Shown: positions 53,551 through 63,884 of the stretch, piece after piece | Layout of the letters: every line of letters starts with the position of its first letter | Numbering within the stretch: the first letter of the stretch is position 1 | NCBI GenBank assembly: GCA_029834535.1 | Contig: JAQMWT010000099.1 | Span: forward strand, 79,767-143,766 | Direction of reading: 5' to 3' | Source of the DNA: Chrysophaeum taylorii | Lineage: Eukaryota > Sar > Pelagophyceae > Pelagomonadales > Pelagomonadaceae | DNA: 64,000 nt | Notes under the pieces: model-generated | Told to the model about the DNA's origin: nothing | Seen by the model: the letters and a program-made list of their open reading frames with translations, nothing else | Database searches by the model: none | Position numbers and translations under genes: made by a program

Positions 53551-53626
53551 CGGGGGGCAAGCCCCCCGAACCCCCCGAGAATGGGGGGCTCTGCCCCCCA
53601 AACCCCCCGCCGGGGGAGACCCCCGG
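53551..53626. repeat. Cluster of G-tract/C-tract hairpins
   Basis: Three consecutive palindromes: CGGGGGGCAAGCCCCCCG (53551-53568), GGGGGGCTCTGCCCCCC (about 53583-53599) and CCGGGGGAGACCCCCGG (about 53610-53626), preceded by a T tract (53536-53549). Origin unknown; it directly precedes Helitron-derived copy E. Confidence 0.7.
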
Positions 53627-53745
53627 ACCCCCCAGGGCCTGCGTCGGCCGCCGCCTGCTTTGGGGGCCGAGCAACAACTCCGTCGGCCGCCTTGGACACG
53701 GTTTTTCCTTTTTTTTTTGCTTTTTTCGGTTCTTGAGGCAGGCAT

Positions 53746-54883
53746 TGATCCTCCTAGCCGTCTACGGCGACCTCGCAGACTATCTTCACGACCCGCGGCG
53801 GCTCTTTCGGCGCGACATTCTCACGCCCCGTCGAAGCGATGTTGTCGATGCTGACAACGCGCGCATGACCGCGGCCTTTTTTTCCCGGAGACGAGGCGTC
53901 GGAGTTCTTTTAGGCAGACTAGGTTGGGTCGGAAGACGACGCCTCGCTCTTTACAGTCGAGCTTTCAACACCCTGATCACCAACGGCATGCTGACTTTGA
54001 GCGCGAGCTGAAGGTCTTCGCAACCTCGACCCGTCGCACGGCCACTGCAACGGTACCAGATACATGATCGATCGTGTCATTGTCACCGAGGCTCCTCCAA
54101 CCTGCATCCCTTAAGGCCCGCCTACGCCTAACGATCAACAAGAGCCAGGGCCAGACGCCCCGCGAGGTCGGCGTCCTCTTGCCCAAGCCCGTCTTCTGCC
54201 ACGTCCAGCTCTACGTGGCTCTCTGTCGAGTCGGCAACCCCGAGGATATCCTCTTCTGGGTCGACAACTCCACCTACCCCACACGTGCTGCGCAATACCG
54301 ATAAGCCCCCTCCCGGCGTCTACACGCGCACTATAGGTTAACTGACTGGGACCAGGTGAACTTACTGGAACCAGGTGAACTTACTGGGGTTAGAGATTGG
54401 GACTAGGCGAACTTAGTCTCCAGGTGAACTTACTGAGACCAAGTTTGAACTTACTGGGGCTTTTAGAGTAAACTCAAAGCTTAGCGGCGTGTGCGGATCA
54501 AAGCCGCTTAGATTGGCGGGGGTGAGAGCGACGAGCTCGAAGGAGAGTGGGGTGTGTGGGTGCGGGTTTACGCCGAACTTACTGGGGTTAGAGATTGGGT
54601 TTACGCCGAATTTACTGGGGTTAGAGATTGGGACTAGGTGAACTTGACGGAAACAGGTGAACTTGCTGGGGTTAGAGATTGGGACTAGGTGAACTTACTG
54701 GCCTGCACTTGTCTCTAGACGAGCTCAAAGGAGTGGGTGTGAGCACGAGTGCGTTTACGCCGAACTTACTGGGGTTAGAGATTTGGACTAGGTGAACTTA
54801 CTGACCAGGTGAACTTACTGGGACCAGGTGAACTTACTGGGGTTAGAGATTGGGACTAGGTGAACTTACTGGCCTGCACTTGT
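53746..54883 (+). mobile_element. Helitron-derived fragment, copy E
   Basis: Same helicase remnant as copies A-D, with the shared TAG and TAA (54112-54114), but the motif VI region is intact: TINKSQGQTPREVGVLLPK, then HVQLYVALCRVGNPEDILFW, since the 1-bp deletion of the other copies is absent (TGTCGAGTCGGC). It is therefore closest to the ancestor. Its tail holds eight or more AGGTGAACTTACTGG repeats and two copies of the terminal GGCCTGCACTTGT. The hAT element at 54895 lies in its 3' flank. Confidence 0.75.
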
Positions 54884-55308
54884 CTCATCTATTCCAGCGT
54901 TGGGAATTCACTTCAGCAAGTGAGCGTGAACCACTTCACCAGCCACGCAATATTGGTGAAGTGATTTGAAGTGAACATGTCGCCCTACGTGGCCATCGTG
55001 AACCTTTGTGAAGTGAACGCCACTTTTTTTTTTTTTTTTTTTTTTTTTTAACGCCAGCGCCGGTCCCTGTCGCGCTCCGTCAGTTCCGTGCCCCCCGCGC
55101 GCTATTGCCTAGGACTGCTCTTGGATTCTTTCGCGTTTCGGGGCGAAGGAGGCGTTACCGTGGATGGGGTTCAGTGTTTCTTACTTTAGGCGATGTGAAC
55201 GACCTCGGTATCTTCGTCTGGTTCTTCCTCATCAACCTCCATCTCCGGAGAGTCTTCGGGGATGGTGCTCTCGGCGTTTTTGAACTCGGTCTCGGCGAGG
55301 TCCCTGTA

Positions 55309-57538
55309 CTAAATCCGGGCCGCCGCAATGAAATTCTTGTTCATGCGCAGTAGGGCAACTTTGTCCGTCTCGTCCGCGCTGAGCAACGTGTTTCCCTTAG
55401 TCAGGACAAGATTTCCAATGCTCAGGCAGCGCTCACAGTAGCTCTGCGCGCCATGTGTACCAATTGAACCCTTAGAGGCTCTCGCCATGTCCGGAAGGAA
55501 CCCATACTGCTCCTTGGTAAGCGGTCGATATAGCTTTCCAACGTCGAGCACAGCCAGATCTGTGAAGCCGACTTCATCATTCTTCCCAAGTTGAGGATAA
55601 TGCTCTTACCAGTTGAGCGATCTCGACAGCCTGATCCATTGAGTGAAGACCTGTTCAAACTCCACATTAAAATCGGGCATCTGGTTCTCAGGCATAGCAA
55701 AAGAAGGCACGTCGCCACTAATGTCGTCCCAAGCGTCGGGTGCATCGAGTGCCGCCAAGAGACTGCGGGCAGGCGCAGGCTCGGAGGGCGGCGCAGACTC
55801 GGAGGAAGTCTTTTCCTTTTCGTGGTGGAATGCAGTCCGTGCGTAAATCACATGTTCTTCCTTGAGCGACTTCCTGGCCTGAGCTCTCTGATTGGACGAC
55901 AGGTGCCGGCAGTTGATAGTCCGAAATTCAAGAAGGAAGGCAATCAGCTCGCGATCGTTGAATTCGTAGCCGAGGTGACGCACGTAGTTTTCATTATTCC
56001 CGCAAAACCGACACTCACATTCGAGAATAGCCCGCTCAAGACAGATTTTGCCGGTCTCGCTGAGGTCGTCAACATCGACAGTCTTACGTGGCATGGATTT
56101 CGCAGTTATGTTCGGGAGATCAATGACTTCTAGCGTCCCAGCTCGCAGAGACTCGATCATGTTGTGCTTGATCAATGCGGCGCACGCCCCCAGGTATAAG
56201 TGTTCATGTTGCACGAAAACAACGGCCTCATCCGTTATAGCTAAAATCGCCTCGAATTCAGCCAACGCCGCCCATTGCTCATCACTGATTGTCCAGGGGA
56301 GTCCAATGTTGGTAGCCACGTACAGTTTGAGCACGTGGTGCATACGCAGCAAGGAACGAATAAGTTGGTATCGCGCCCGGAACCTCGTCTTATTGAGGTC
56401 GAGCTTGAGCTTGAGCTTCGGCGATTCATTTCCCCGGCTATAATGGCAAAAGCGCATGCAGATCCTTCAAACGTGTGCCGTAAGAAAAGAACTTGGCTCC
56501 ATCGTGGGCAATGTTCAGCAGCTCCTGGCCAGCTGGGAATGGATTGATCACCTGCTTGCCTCTGGGTCGTGTCAAGTCGCCACATGCCGCTGCCGAGTTT
56601 TTTGAGATATCATGCATGTCACACGCTTCGACCTCAACAAAAAATTCTTCGGCGACGCCAATTGCAGCCCGGTCTCTTGAACAATGGTTGCGGCCGCCAA
56701 ATCGATATCGATTCCCGCACGCTCCGCGACCACAGAACGGAGCAGAGAAGCCGTGCCGGAATCGGTTCCATCGTCAGCTGGAACGAGGCCCATGCACACC
56801 GTCTCAACGCCACTCCAATCGGGCCAGATGAAGGATAGGCCAATGGCCTGTCGCTTGAAATTATCCTTGAGTGTCCCGCCGTCATGCAGCACCTGGGCGA
56901 ATGGATTGCCGAAAGCCGCTTCATAAATAACACTCCGTAACGACGTGCTTCAAGATTCGAACAAAGCAACGATATTCAGCGTCCACCCATTCAAACAGCG
57001 CCTTTCGAGTCATGAACGGGCACTTGCTTTTCCCGTCACCGCCGCGGTAATACGCCTCAATTAGGTTGCGATGATCTTCGTCGTCAAAGGTACGCTTGGA
57101 GATCCGCTGCGACGCGTACACGTAGTGCCGAGCCGAGAACGCCATCAGGGAAGAGTGCTTTGCCTTGCTGGGCATGGCCATGAAGTATCTCGCAATATCC
57201 GATTTACCCTTCGAGGCTGCCGCAGCGCCCACGGCCCTCATAACGCCCTCCTTTTCTTGGTCTGTCTTCTGTTTCTTGGTGAGCTGTTGACGTCCCAGGT
57301 CGTCCTCCGGATGCGCAGCCTTGAAGTGGGCAAGACGCTTGGTCGTCTGCCATGTGCCTTTCTTGAAGTCTCTTGTCACCTTCGGGCGCTCCCAGCACAG
57401 GATACACAGATGCGTCGCCTTCCCACTGACGCGGTCAGGATGATTTTCCTTCGGTCGACGCACGCAGTCCCACACCTTGGAAAACCTGGTTGATCGTCCA
57501 CTTTTGCCGGGTGTGTTCCACGTCACATCACTTTTCAT
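55309..57538 (-). pseudogene. hAT transposase, broken
   Basis: The N-terminal piece (57538 down to 56921) has a BED-type zinc finger: FSKVWDCV, CILCWER, LAHFKAAHPEDD. The next piece (near 56890-56600) has KRQAIGLSFIWPDWSGVETV and later GIDIDLAAATIVQETG, fitting the RNase H-like core. 56457-55606 covers the insertion and helical region (ECECRFCGNNENYVRHLGYE). The C-terminal piece (55551-55309) is the hATC dimerisation domain: YGFLPDMARASKGSIGTHG, QSYCERCLSIGNLVL, KVALLRMNKNFI. At least three frame changes prevent expression. The apparent ATG at 57538 lies in the inserted sequence, so the true N-terminus was further upstream. Confidence 0.85.
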
Positions 57539-57689
57539 CCCTCGCCTCTACCCCAACTGTGTGATTTTGCTCTGTGATCCTGGACCGGCTACTGCCGGCC
57601 CAGCCTGGCTCCCATGCCCGGGAGAGGTCCGAAGTTAGTTAGTTAGTTAGTTAGATCGTCCACTTTTGCCGGGTGTGTTCCACGTCACA
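57492..57689 (+). mobile_element. TTAG-tailed retroposon copy nested in hAT
   Basis: A 36-bp direct repeat (57492-57527 and 57654-57689) brackets a 126-bp insert ending GAAGTTAGTTAGTTAGTTAG. The last 75 bp of the insert match the element at 39122-39418. The long duplication interrupts the 5' part of the hAT transposase gene. Confidence 0.7.
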
Positions 57690-58127
57690 ACATCGACGTC
57701 GCAATCGGTTCGTTCTTGTGCTCCTCCTTCTGTTCCGCGTATTCCTCATCATCATCAACATTATCCTCCACCTCCAGGGTTGTGCGGCTCGACTTCGCTC
57801 ATCAGACGGGGTCGGGGTCAGGGTCAGGCCGTCAGCCGAAGTGAATGAACGTGAAGTGAACATTGAACTTCGGACGCAAAATTTTGGTGAAGTGAAGTGA
57901 AGTGAAGTGAACCAAATTCAGTGAACCTAGTGAAGTGAGCCCAGTGAATTAATTCCCAACGCTGATCTATTCTAGTTGGAGCAGAAGGTTTTTTTCTGGA
58001 AGTAAGAATCTTCAACGGTCCTTCAACGGTTCTAGCTCTCAACAACAATTTTACAACAGCAACACTCTGTTGCAAGCTGGCTGAGGCCTCCGCGGTGGGT
58101 GTGTGCCGTTCCCGGCGGCGCGCGAGC

Positions 58128-61100
58128 ATGACGACTACTACCGCGGAGGAAGAAGAGGAGTTGGGTGCGGTGACGAAGCTGCGGATCGGGGGCATGATGT
58201 GCCAGCAGTCCTGTGGGTCGACTGTCCAGGCGGCGTTGGCGGGGGTGGCAGGCGTGAAGGTCGCCGAGGTGTCGTACCCGCGGGGGGAAGCCATGATTTG
58301 GTGGTCCGGTGAGGCGATGGTGAGCGCGGCAATCGAGGCAGTGGAGGCCGTGGGGTTCGAGGCCTCGAGCCGAAACCCCTCGACGGTGGTGTGCCTGAGG
58401 GTCGAGGGGATGATGTGCCAGAAATCGTGCGGAGCGACGGTCGAGGCGGCGCTTTCGGGTGTTCCGGGCGTGACGCGCGCGCAAGTGTCGTACCCGCGGA
58501 AGCGTGCCGAGGTGACGTGCGCCGTCGAGGGCCTCGGCCCGCAGCTCGTCGAGGCCGTCGAGGTGGTGGGCTTCGAGGCGTTCCTCGCGGAAGACCCAGA
58601 TTTGGAAGCGCCTCCTCGGTTGTCGTCGTCGTCGGCGTCGGAGGGGCTGCGGCGGTCGGAGCTGGTGGTACGCGGTATTCGGAGCCCGAGCGACGCGCGC
58701 GCCGTGGAGGCGGCCGCGGCGTCGGTGCCCGGGGTTGAACGGTGCGACGTCGCCGTCACGGCCGAGCGGTGCGTAGTCACCCATAGGCGCACCGTTAGCA
58801 GCGCCGACGTCGTCGCGGCCATCCGCGCCGCGGGGTTTCCCTCGTGCTTCGACGCCGACGCGCAACCCCCCGGCGGCGGCAGCAGCAGCAGCAGCAGCTC
58901 GAGCGTCGTCGCGTACCTGTGGGTCGAGGGCATGTCGTGCGCGGCGTGCTCGGCCAAGGTGGAGAAGGCGCTCGCGCGAGTGCCCGGGGTCGCGAGCGCG
59001 AGCGTGTCGTCGACGACGCACAAGGCCAAGGTCGCGCTGACGAGCGGGCCGCCGCGGGAGGCCGTGATGCCCGAGCTCGTGCGCGCCGTCGAAGGTCTCG
59101 GGTTCAAGGCGCGCGACGCGGGCGGGGCGAGCGGCCAGACGGCTTTTGACGCGTCGGAGCGCGAGGTCGCGGGCTGGCGGTCTACGTTTCTGTGGGCGCT
59201 CTTCCTGACGGGTCCGTTGGTTGTGGTGAAGTGGGCGACCATGCTGCTTTCCGCCGCGGCGGAATTCTGGCACCAGGGTCTCGCGTGCCAGGGCCGCCTC
59301 AGTCGCGTCGCGTTGTTCCAGTTCGCGATGGGAAGCGTGATCCAGGCGGCGATCGGCGGTCGATTCGCTCGCGCGGCCGCGCGCGGGCTGCGCACGGGCA
59401 ACTACGGCATGGATCTGCTGGTGGCCCTCGCCACGTGCATCGTCTGGTTATACTCGACCCTCTCGCTCGTCGAGTGCTGTGCCTTCCATAGCGCTCACGA
59501 CCACTCGATGTTCGAGACCTCGGCGATGTTGTTGTTCTTCGTGTCGCTGGGCAAATTCTTGGAGGCGAACGCCAAGCAGCGCGCGTCGGGCGCGATCGCC
59601 GCGCTGCTTCGGATGCAGCCGAAAATGGCGTTCGTGCTCATGGCGGCGGAGGATGCTGCGCGGCGCGCGACGCTCCGGAAAGACGATACCCGCGAGGACG
59701 ACGACGACGCCCTCGAGGCCGAGGCAGAATTGCGCGAGGCCCTCGCGTCGAGCGAAGTGTCGCTCGTGTCGCGCGACGAGCTCGCGCCCGGCGCCGTGCT
59801 GGTCGTGCAGCCCGGCGCGGCCGTGCCGGCCGACGGGGTGGTCGCGTGCGCTCTATCCGGCGTCGCCTTCGTGGACGAGGCCGCGGTCACGGGCGAGTCG
59901 GTTCCCGCCGAAAAGCGCCGCGGCGACGTGGTTTTCGGCGCGACGATTAATCGCGGCGCGGCGTTCGTCGTGCGCGCGACGCAGACCGGCGAGGCCTCGA
60001 CCATCGCTCAGATCGCGAGGCTCGTCGAGGAGGCGCAGCTCTCCAAAGCGCCAGTCCAGGAGTTCGCCGACGCGGTCGCCTCGAAATTCACCCCCGCGAT
60101 ACTCGGGTTGGCGGCTCTAACGTTTGGCGTCTGGTACGCCCTCGCTGCAACCGGCACCGTGCCGGAAGGCTGGATCGACGACCTCAACCCCTTCTTGTTC
60201 GCTTTGCTCTTCGGCGTCTCGGTGGTGGTCGTCGCCTGCCCGTGCGCCCTCGGTCTCGCGACCCCGACGGCCGTCATGTGCGGCACGGGCGTCGGAGCGA
60301 GCCTCGGCATCCTCGTCAAGGGCGGCGACGTCCTCGAGAAGGCCCACGCCGTCGACGCGGTCGTCTTCGACAAGACCGGGACCCTCACGACCGGCGAGCC
60401 GGTGGTCACCGACGAGATTGCCGTCTGTACTTCGAAAGACGAGGCGTTGGCGCTGGCCGCGAGCGCCGAATCCGCGAGCGAGCATCCGCTCGCGCGCGCC
60501 GTCGTGAGGGCCGCGCGCGCGAGGTCCCTGGCGCTCGATGCCATCCTCGACGCGACCTCGGTCCCGGGCCGGGGCGTGCGCGCCGTCCTCAAAACTCGCG
60601 GCGACGTCGCCGTCGGGAACGTCGAAATGATGCGGTCGAACCTCGGGCTAGAGCTTCCCGACGAAATTTCTGCCGACGTCGACCGGTTGCGCGCCGAGGC
60701 CAAGACGGCGCTCCTGATTGCTTCGAAAGGCCGGGTCCTCGCGCTCCTCGGCGTCGCCGACGCCCCCAGACCCGAGGCTGCCGCGGCGATCGCGGCGCTC
60801 CCGAAGAAAACGCAAGTCTGGATGCTCACGGGCGATCACCGCGAGACTGCCCTCGCCGTCGCCCGCCAAGTCGGCATCCCGCCCGACCGGGTGGAGGCCG
60901 GCGTCCTCCCCGAAGACAAGTCTACCTTCGTGCGCCGTCTCGGCGACCGAGGCCGCGTCGTCGCTATGGTCGGCGACGGCGTCAACGACTCGCCCGCCCT
61001 CGCCGCCGCCGACGTCGGCCTCGCGATCGGCGGCGGCACCCAGGTCGCGATCGAGGCCGCCGACGTCGTCCTCATCAAGTCCGACCTCCGCGATGTCGTC

Positions 61101-61679
61101 GTCGCTTTAGACCTCTCCCGCGCCGTCTACCGTCGCATCAAGACCAACTTCGTCTGGGCTACCGTCTACAACCTCGTCCTCGTACCCCTCGCCGCCGGCG
61201 CCCTCTTCCCCCTCTCGCAAACCCGCCTCCACCCCGCCACCGCCGCCCTCTGCATGGCCTTCTCCTCCGTCTCGGTCGTCTGTTCCAGCCTCGCCCTCAA
61301 GCTCTACGCTCCGCCCCGCATCCCCGCGCGGAATAATGCCGAACCGCTTCGAGACCTCGACGCCCCCCTCCTCGACTCCCCCCAAAGACCCGCCGCGGTT
61401 TCTGCTGCTGCCGCCGCCGCCAGAGCCTGCCGACGATGCCCCACCTGGCTCGCAGCCCTGCGCGCCCGCTGCCGCGTCCGATGCCGCCAGTGGCTCTACG
61501 CCGTCGCCGGCGTCCACTTGTACGCCAAGTGCCTCGATGACCCCCAAGCCACGCCCTGTTCCCCTCCCCAATCTCCGACAACGGCCGCCTCCTTCGACAA
61601 GCCGCGCGCTTCGGCCCTCGACCGGACCGGAACTGGAGGAGCTAATGGCCCCCCCCCCGCGGTCGCAAACTTCGTTTGA
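58128..61679 (+). CDS. P1B-type Cu(+)-transporting ATPase with four HMA domains
   Basis: 1183 residues from the ATG at 58128. HMA-like domains lie at about 15-80 (GGMMCQQSCG), 88-150 (EGMMCQKSCG), 178-245 (no Cys pair) and 262-330 (canonical GMSCAACS). Eight membrane helices follow in P1B order. Signatures are AVTGESVPAEK (actuator), ACPCALGL (metal-binding CPC at about 704-706), DKTGTLT (phosphorylated Asp748), SEHPLARAV and GDGVNDSPAL. CPC identifies a monovalent copper pump (ATP7/CopA type), which in photosynthetic cells loads secretory or plastid cuproproteins. The C-terminal 150 residues are Pro/Arg/Cys-rich and not conserved. Intronless. Confidence 0.95.
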   Translation: MTTTTAEEEEELGAVTKLRIGGMMCQQSCGSTVQAALAGVAGVKVAEVSYPRGEAMIWWSGEAMVSAAIEAVEAVGFEASSRNPSTVVCLRVEGMMCQKSCGATVEAALSGVPGVTRAQVSYPRKRAEVTCAVEGLGPQLVEAVEVVGFEAFLAEDPDLEAPPRLSSSSASEGLRRSELVVRGIRSPSDARAVEAAAASVPGVERCDVAVTAERCVVTHRRTVSSADVVAAIRAAGFPSCFDADAQPPGGGSSSSSSSSVVAYLWVEGMSCAACSAKVEKALARVPGVASASVSSTTHKAKVALTSGPPREAVMPELVRAVEGLGFKARDAGGASGQTAFDASEREVAGWRSTFLWALFLTGPLVVVKWATMLLSAAAEFWHQGLACQGRLSRVALFQFAMGSVIQAAIGGRFARAAARGLRTGNYGMDLLVALATCIVWLYSTLSLVECCAFHSAHDHSMFETSAMLLFFVSLGKFLEANAKQRASGAIAALLRMQPKMAFVLMAAEDAARRATLRKDDTREDDDDALEAEAELREALASSEVSLVSRDELAPGAVLVVQPGAAVPADGVVACALSGVAFVDEAAVTGESVPAEKRRGDVVFGATINRGAAFVVRATQTGEASTIAQIARLVEEAQLSKAPVQEFADAVASKFTPAILGLAALTFGVWYALAATGTVPEGWIDDLNPFLFALLFGVSVVVVACPCALGLATPTAVMCGTGVGASLGILVKGGDVLEKAHAVDAVVFDKTGTLTTGEPVVTDEIAVCTSKDEALALAASAESASEHPLARAVVRAARARSLALDAILDATSVPGRGVRAVLKTRGDVAVGNVEMMRSNLGLELPDEISADVDRLRAEAKTALLIASKGRVLALLGVADAPRPEAAAAIAALPKKTQVWMLTGDHRETALAVARQVGIPPDRVEAGVLPEDKSTFVRRLGDRGRVVAMVGDGVNDSPALAAADVGLAIGGGTQVAIEAADVVLIKSDLRDVVVALDLSRAVYRRIKTNFVWATVYNLVLVPLAAGALFPLSQTRLHPATAALCMAFSSVSVVCSSLALKLYAPPRIPARNNAEPLRDLDAPLLDSPQRPAAVSAAAAAARACRRCPTWLAALRARCRVRCRQWLYAVAGVHLYAKCLDDPQATPCSPPQSPTTAASFDKPRASALDRTGTGGANGPPPAVANFV

Positions 61680-61714
61680 TCCTCCTCATGTATACACGTA
61701 ACTCATATATACAC

Positions 61715-61718
<4 letters not shown>

Positions 61719-61745
<27 letters not shown>
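61719..61745 (+). repeat. (AGA)n microsatellite
   Basis: A perfect trinucleotide tract in the 117-bp gap between the Cu-ATPase stop and the next start codon. Confidence 0.9.
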
Positions 61746-61747
<2 letters not shown>

Positions 61748-61796
61748 TCCCCCTCGGGCGGCGGAAAACAGCAACGGAAACTTTTGTTATTCAAAG

Positions 61797-63884
61797 ATGT
61801 CGTTGACGATTGTTCAGGAGCACGCGCTGTCGTGCCGCCGCCGCACCAAGGTGTCGCCCGTGGTCGCCCGATCCCCCGGCGAGGAGGCGGCGGCGGCGGC
61901 GGCCCTTGTCACCCGGCTCCGGACGCAGCGGCTCCTGCAGACGCGGTCGGCGGCGGCAGACCGCGAAGCGCGCGAACTGTGCCTGAGCCGCGCGCGGTCG
62001 GCGGCGTACGTCGCGCGGCGCGAACTCCGGGCCTGCGCGGCGCGGCACGACGAGGCTTCCCGGCGGTGCGAGCATTTCTCGACGCTAGCCGACGCGAGAC
62101 GGACGACCGCGGGCGAGGGACACCGCGCGGCCGACGTCGCCGCCGACGAGCACGTCGCGCGGCTCGCCGCCCGCCGCCGCCAGGCCGTCGCGCACCGAGC
62201 CGAGGCTTTGGGACGCGCCAAGGCGGGCGCCGAGGCCCTGCGGACGGTCGACGAGCGCCGCGAGCGCGCGACGCGCGTCGCGGCCGCCAAGCGCGACGAG
62301 GCGATGACCGCGCGTTCGCGCGCGGGCGCCTACGCGAGACGCCCCCCCCCGCCCGCGTCCGCGCCCGCCGCGAGACGTCACGCGGGGGTCTTCGCCTCCA
62401 CCCCCCTCGTCGAGCAGCGGGGGTTGACGATCTGCGACGCAACCGTCGGCCGCGCCGCGACCGTGGTCGAGCGCCATCGCGCCGAGGCGGCAGCCGCCGC
62501 CGCGGCCGCGACCGCCGCGCTCGACGCCGCCCAGCGCGTGAGCGAACAGGGTGGCACGCAAGCCGCCGAGACCGCGGCGCTCCGCGCGGCGGAACGCCTC
62601 CGTCTCGCGGCCGTCGACGCCGCGCAGGCAGCCGCGCGCGCCGATCGGCGGGGCCGCGCGGCCGCCAAGCGCCTCTCGTCGTCGCGAAAAGCCGACAGAG
62701 TTTGTCGGGAGATCGAGAACCACACGCGCCGGGCTGCCGCCCTCGCTCGCCGCCATGCGGCGCGCCGCGTTTCCGACGCCCTTCACGCGGCCAAGCGCAA
62801 GGCTCACCTCGACCGTCTGTCGCAGAAGGCAGCAAAAGACTTGGAGGCCGAACTCGCGGCCGTTCAAGAGGAAGCGAGGGCCGGGGCGCGCATCGTCGAG
62901 AACGCGGCGACGGCGGCCTACTGGGCAGCCATGCGCGCGGCCGAAGAAGAGGCGACTCCCGACCAGCCTGACGACGATACGCTCAGTGCTGCGAGAGTGC
63001 CTTTCGATTTTTACGACGAGCACCATCTCGAGCTTCGCGCGGAAGAACAAAAAATTCCGGAGGCGTTCCCTACCGCGAAACCCGAGGAATTCAAGACTGA
63101 CGACGCACCGCTGCTGCCGGACGACACCCCGCTTGCCGAGGAAGATAGTCAACAGCCCGATGAGGAGGCTTCTTGGTTGCCGCGACCAGACTTTCCAGCG
63201 GAAGAGAAGGCGCCGCTGCTGCCGGACGACACCCCGCTTGCCGAGGAAGATAGTCAACAGCCCGGTGAGGAGGCTTCTTGGTTGCCGCGACCAGACTTTC
63301 CAGCGGAAGAGACGGCACCGCTGCTGCCGGACGACACCCCGCTTGCCGAGGAAGGTAGTCAGCAGCCCGATGAGGAGGCTTCTTGGTTGCCGCGACCGGA
63401 CTTTCCAGCGGAAGAGAAGGCACCGCAACCGGACTTTCCAGCGGAAGAGGAGGAACTGTTCTCCCCTTTTGTTGTTGTTGCCAAGGAAGAAGAGGATATA
63501 CGGCAGCCGGAAACGCTGCCGAACTTCCCGGAAGAGGAAGAAGACACCCCCCTTGCTGCCGTGGAAGAAGACGATCGGCCTGTGCCGCCGCAGGACGCGT
63601 CCCTTTTAGATGATGAAGAAACGGAGGTAGACGAAGAACCGCTGCCGCGATCGGACACGCCGCCTGCCATGGAAGAAGAAGACGACGACAAACGGCGCGA
63701 CGCATTCACTCTGGAGGAAACGTTCCCGCGAAGACAGGATGATGCGTTCGCGCTTGACGACCCAGACCATAAGGATGAAGAGCCGCCGCTTGAAGAAGAA
63801 GAAGAAGAAGAAGCGAAAAACACGCCACCGCGCGAAACCATCTACTACGAGAGAAGCGGAGGTCGAAGAACCACCACCGCTTGA
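61797..63884 (+). CDS. Coiled-coil protein with acidic 35-residue repeats; C-terminus probably frame-shifted
   Basis: 695 residues as read. Residues 1-400 are Ala/Arg-rich and helical (coiled coil). Residues about 436-550 contain three nearly identical 35-residue repeats (PLLPDDTPLAEEDSQQP then DEEASWLPRPDFPAEE), a 105-bp DNA repeat. The rest is Glu/Asp/Pro-rich and disordered. No family recognised. The frame ends at 63884 after the low-quality NTPPRETIYYERSGGRR, while the +1 frame from about 63850 continues acidic sequence (EVEEPPPLDDKPLKPSDEPS) to the window end. An indel in the (GAA)n tract at 63793-63813 or a small intron is likely, so the gene may be partial. Confidence 0.6.
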   Translation: MSLTIVQEHALSCRRRTKVSPVVARSPGEEAAAAAALVTRLRTQRLLQTRSAAADREARELCLSRARSAAYVARRELRACAARHDEASRRCEHFSTLADARRTTAGEGHRAADVAADEHVARLAARRRQAVAHRAEALGRAKAGAEALRTVDERRERATRVAAAKRDEAMTARSRAGAYARRPPPPASAPAARRHAGVFASTPLVEQRGLTICDATVGRAATVVERHRAEAAAAAAAATAALDAAQRVSEQGGTQAAETAALRAAERLRLAAVDAAQAAARADRRGRAAAKRLSSSRKADRVCREIENHTRRAAALARRHAARRVSDALHAAKRKAHLDRLSQKAAKDLEAELAAVQEEARAGARIVENAATAAYWAAMRAAEEEATPDQPDDDTLSAARVPFDFYDEHHLELRAEEQKIPEAFPTAKPEEFKTDDAPLLPDDTPLAEEDSQQPDEEASWLPRPDFPAEEKAPLLPDDTPLAEEDSQQPGEEASWLPRPDFPAEETAPLLPDDTPLAEEGSQQPDEEASWLPRPDFPAEEKAPQPDFPAEEEELFSPFVVVAKEEEDIRQPETLPNFPEEEEDTPLAAVEEDDRPVPPQDASLLDDEETEVDEEPLPRSDTPPAMEEEDDDKRRDAFTLEETFPRRQDDAFALDDPDHKDEEPPLEEEEEEEAKNTPPRETIYYERSGGRRTTTA

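Larger units (their letters stand above)
54895..57964 (-). mobile_element. Complete hAT DNA transposon with TIRs and 8-bp TSD
   Basis: 3070 bp, bounded by the 14-bp terminal inverted repeat CAGCGTTGGGAATT and a perfect 8-bp target duplication ATCTATTC (54887-54894 and 57965-57972). Subterminal TTCACTTCA/TGAAGTGAA repeats occur on both sides (54907-55010; 57838-57940). Inside, on the reverse strand, are a BED zinc finger, RNase H-like and hATC segments. An (almost pure) T tract lies at 55025-55049. The coding region is broken and also carries a 126-bp retroposon insertion. Confidence 0.93.

Noticed and set aside
55023-55051. T tract inside hAT as a poly(A) tail of a retroposon
   Set aside because: No flanking target duplication found around it.
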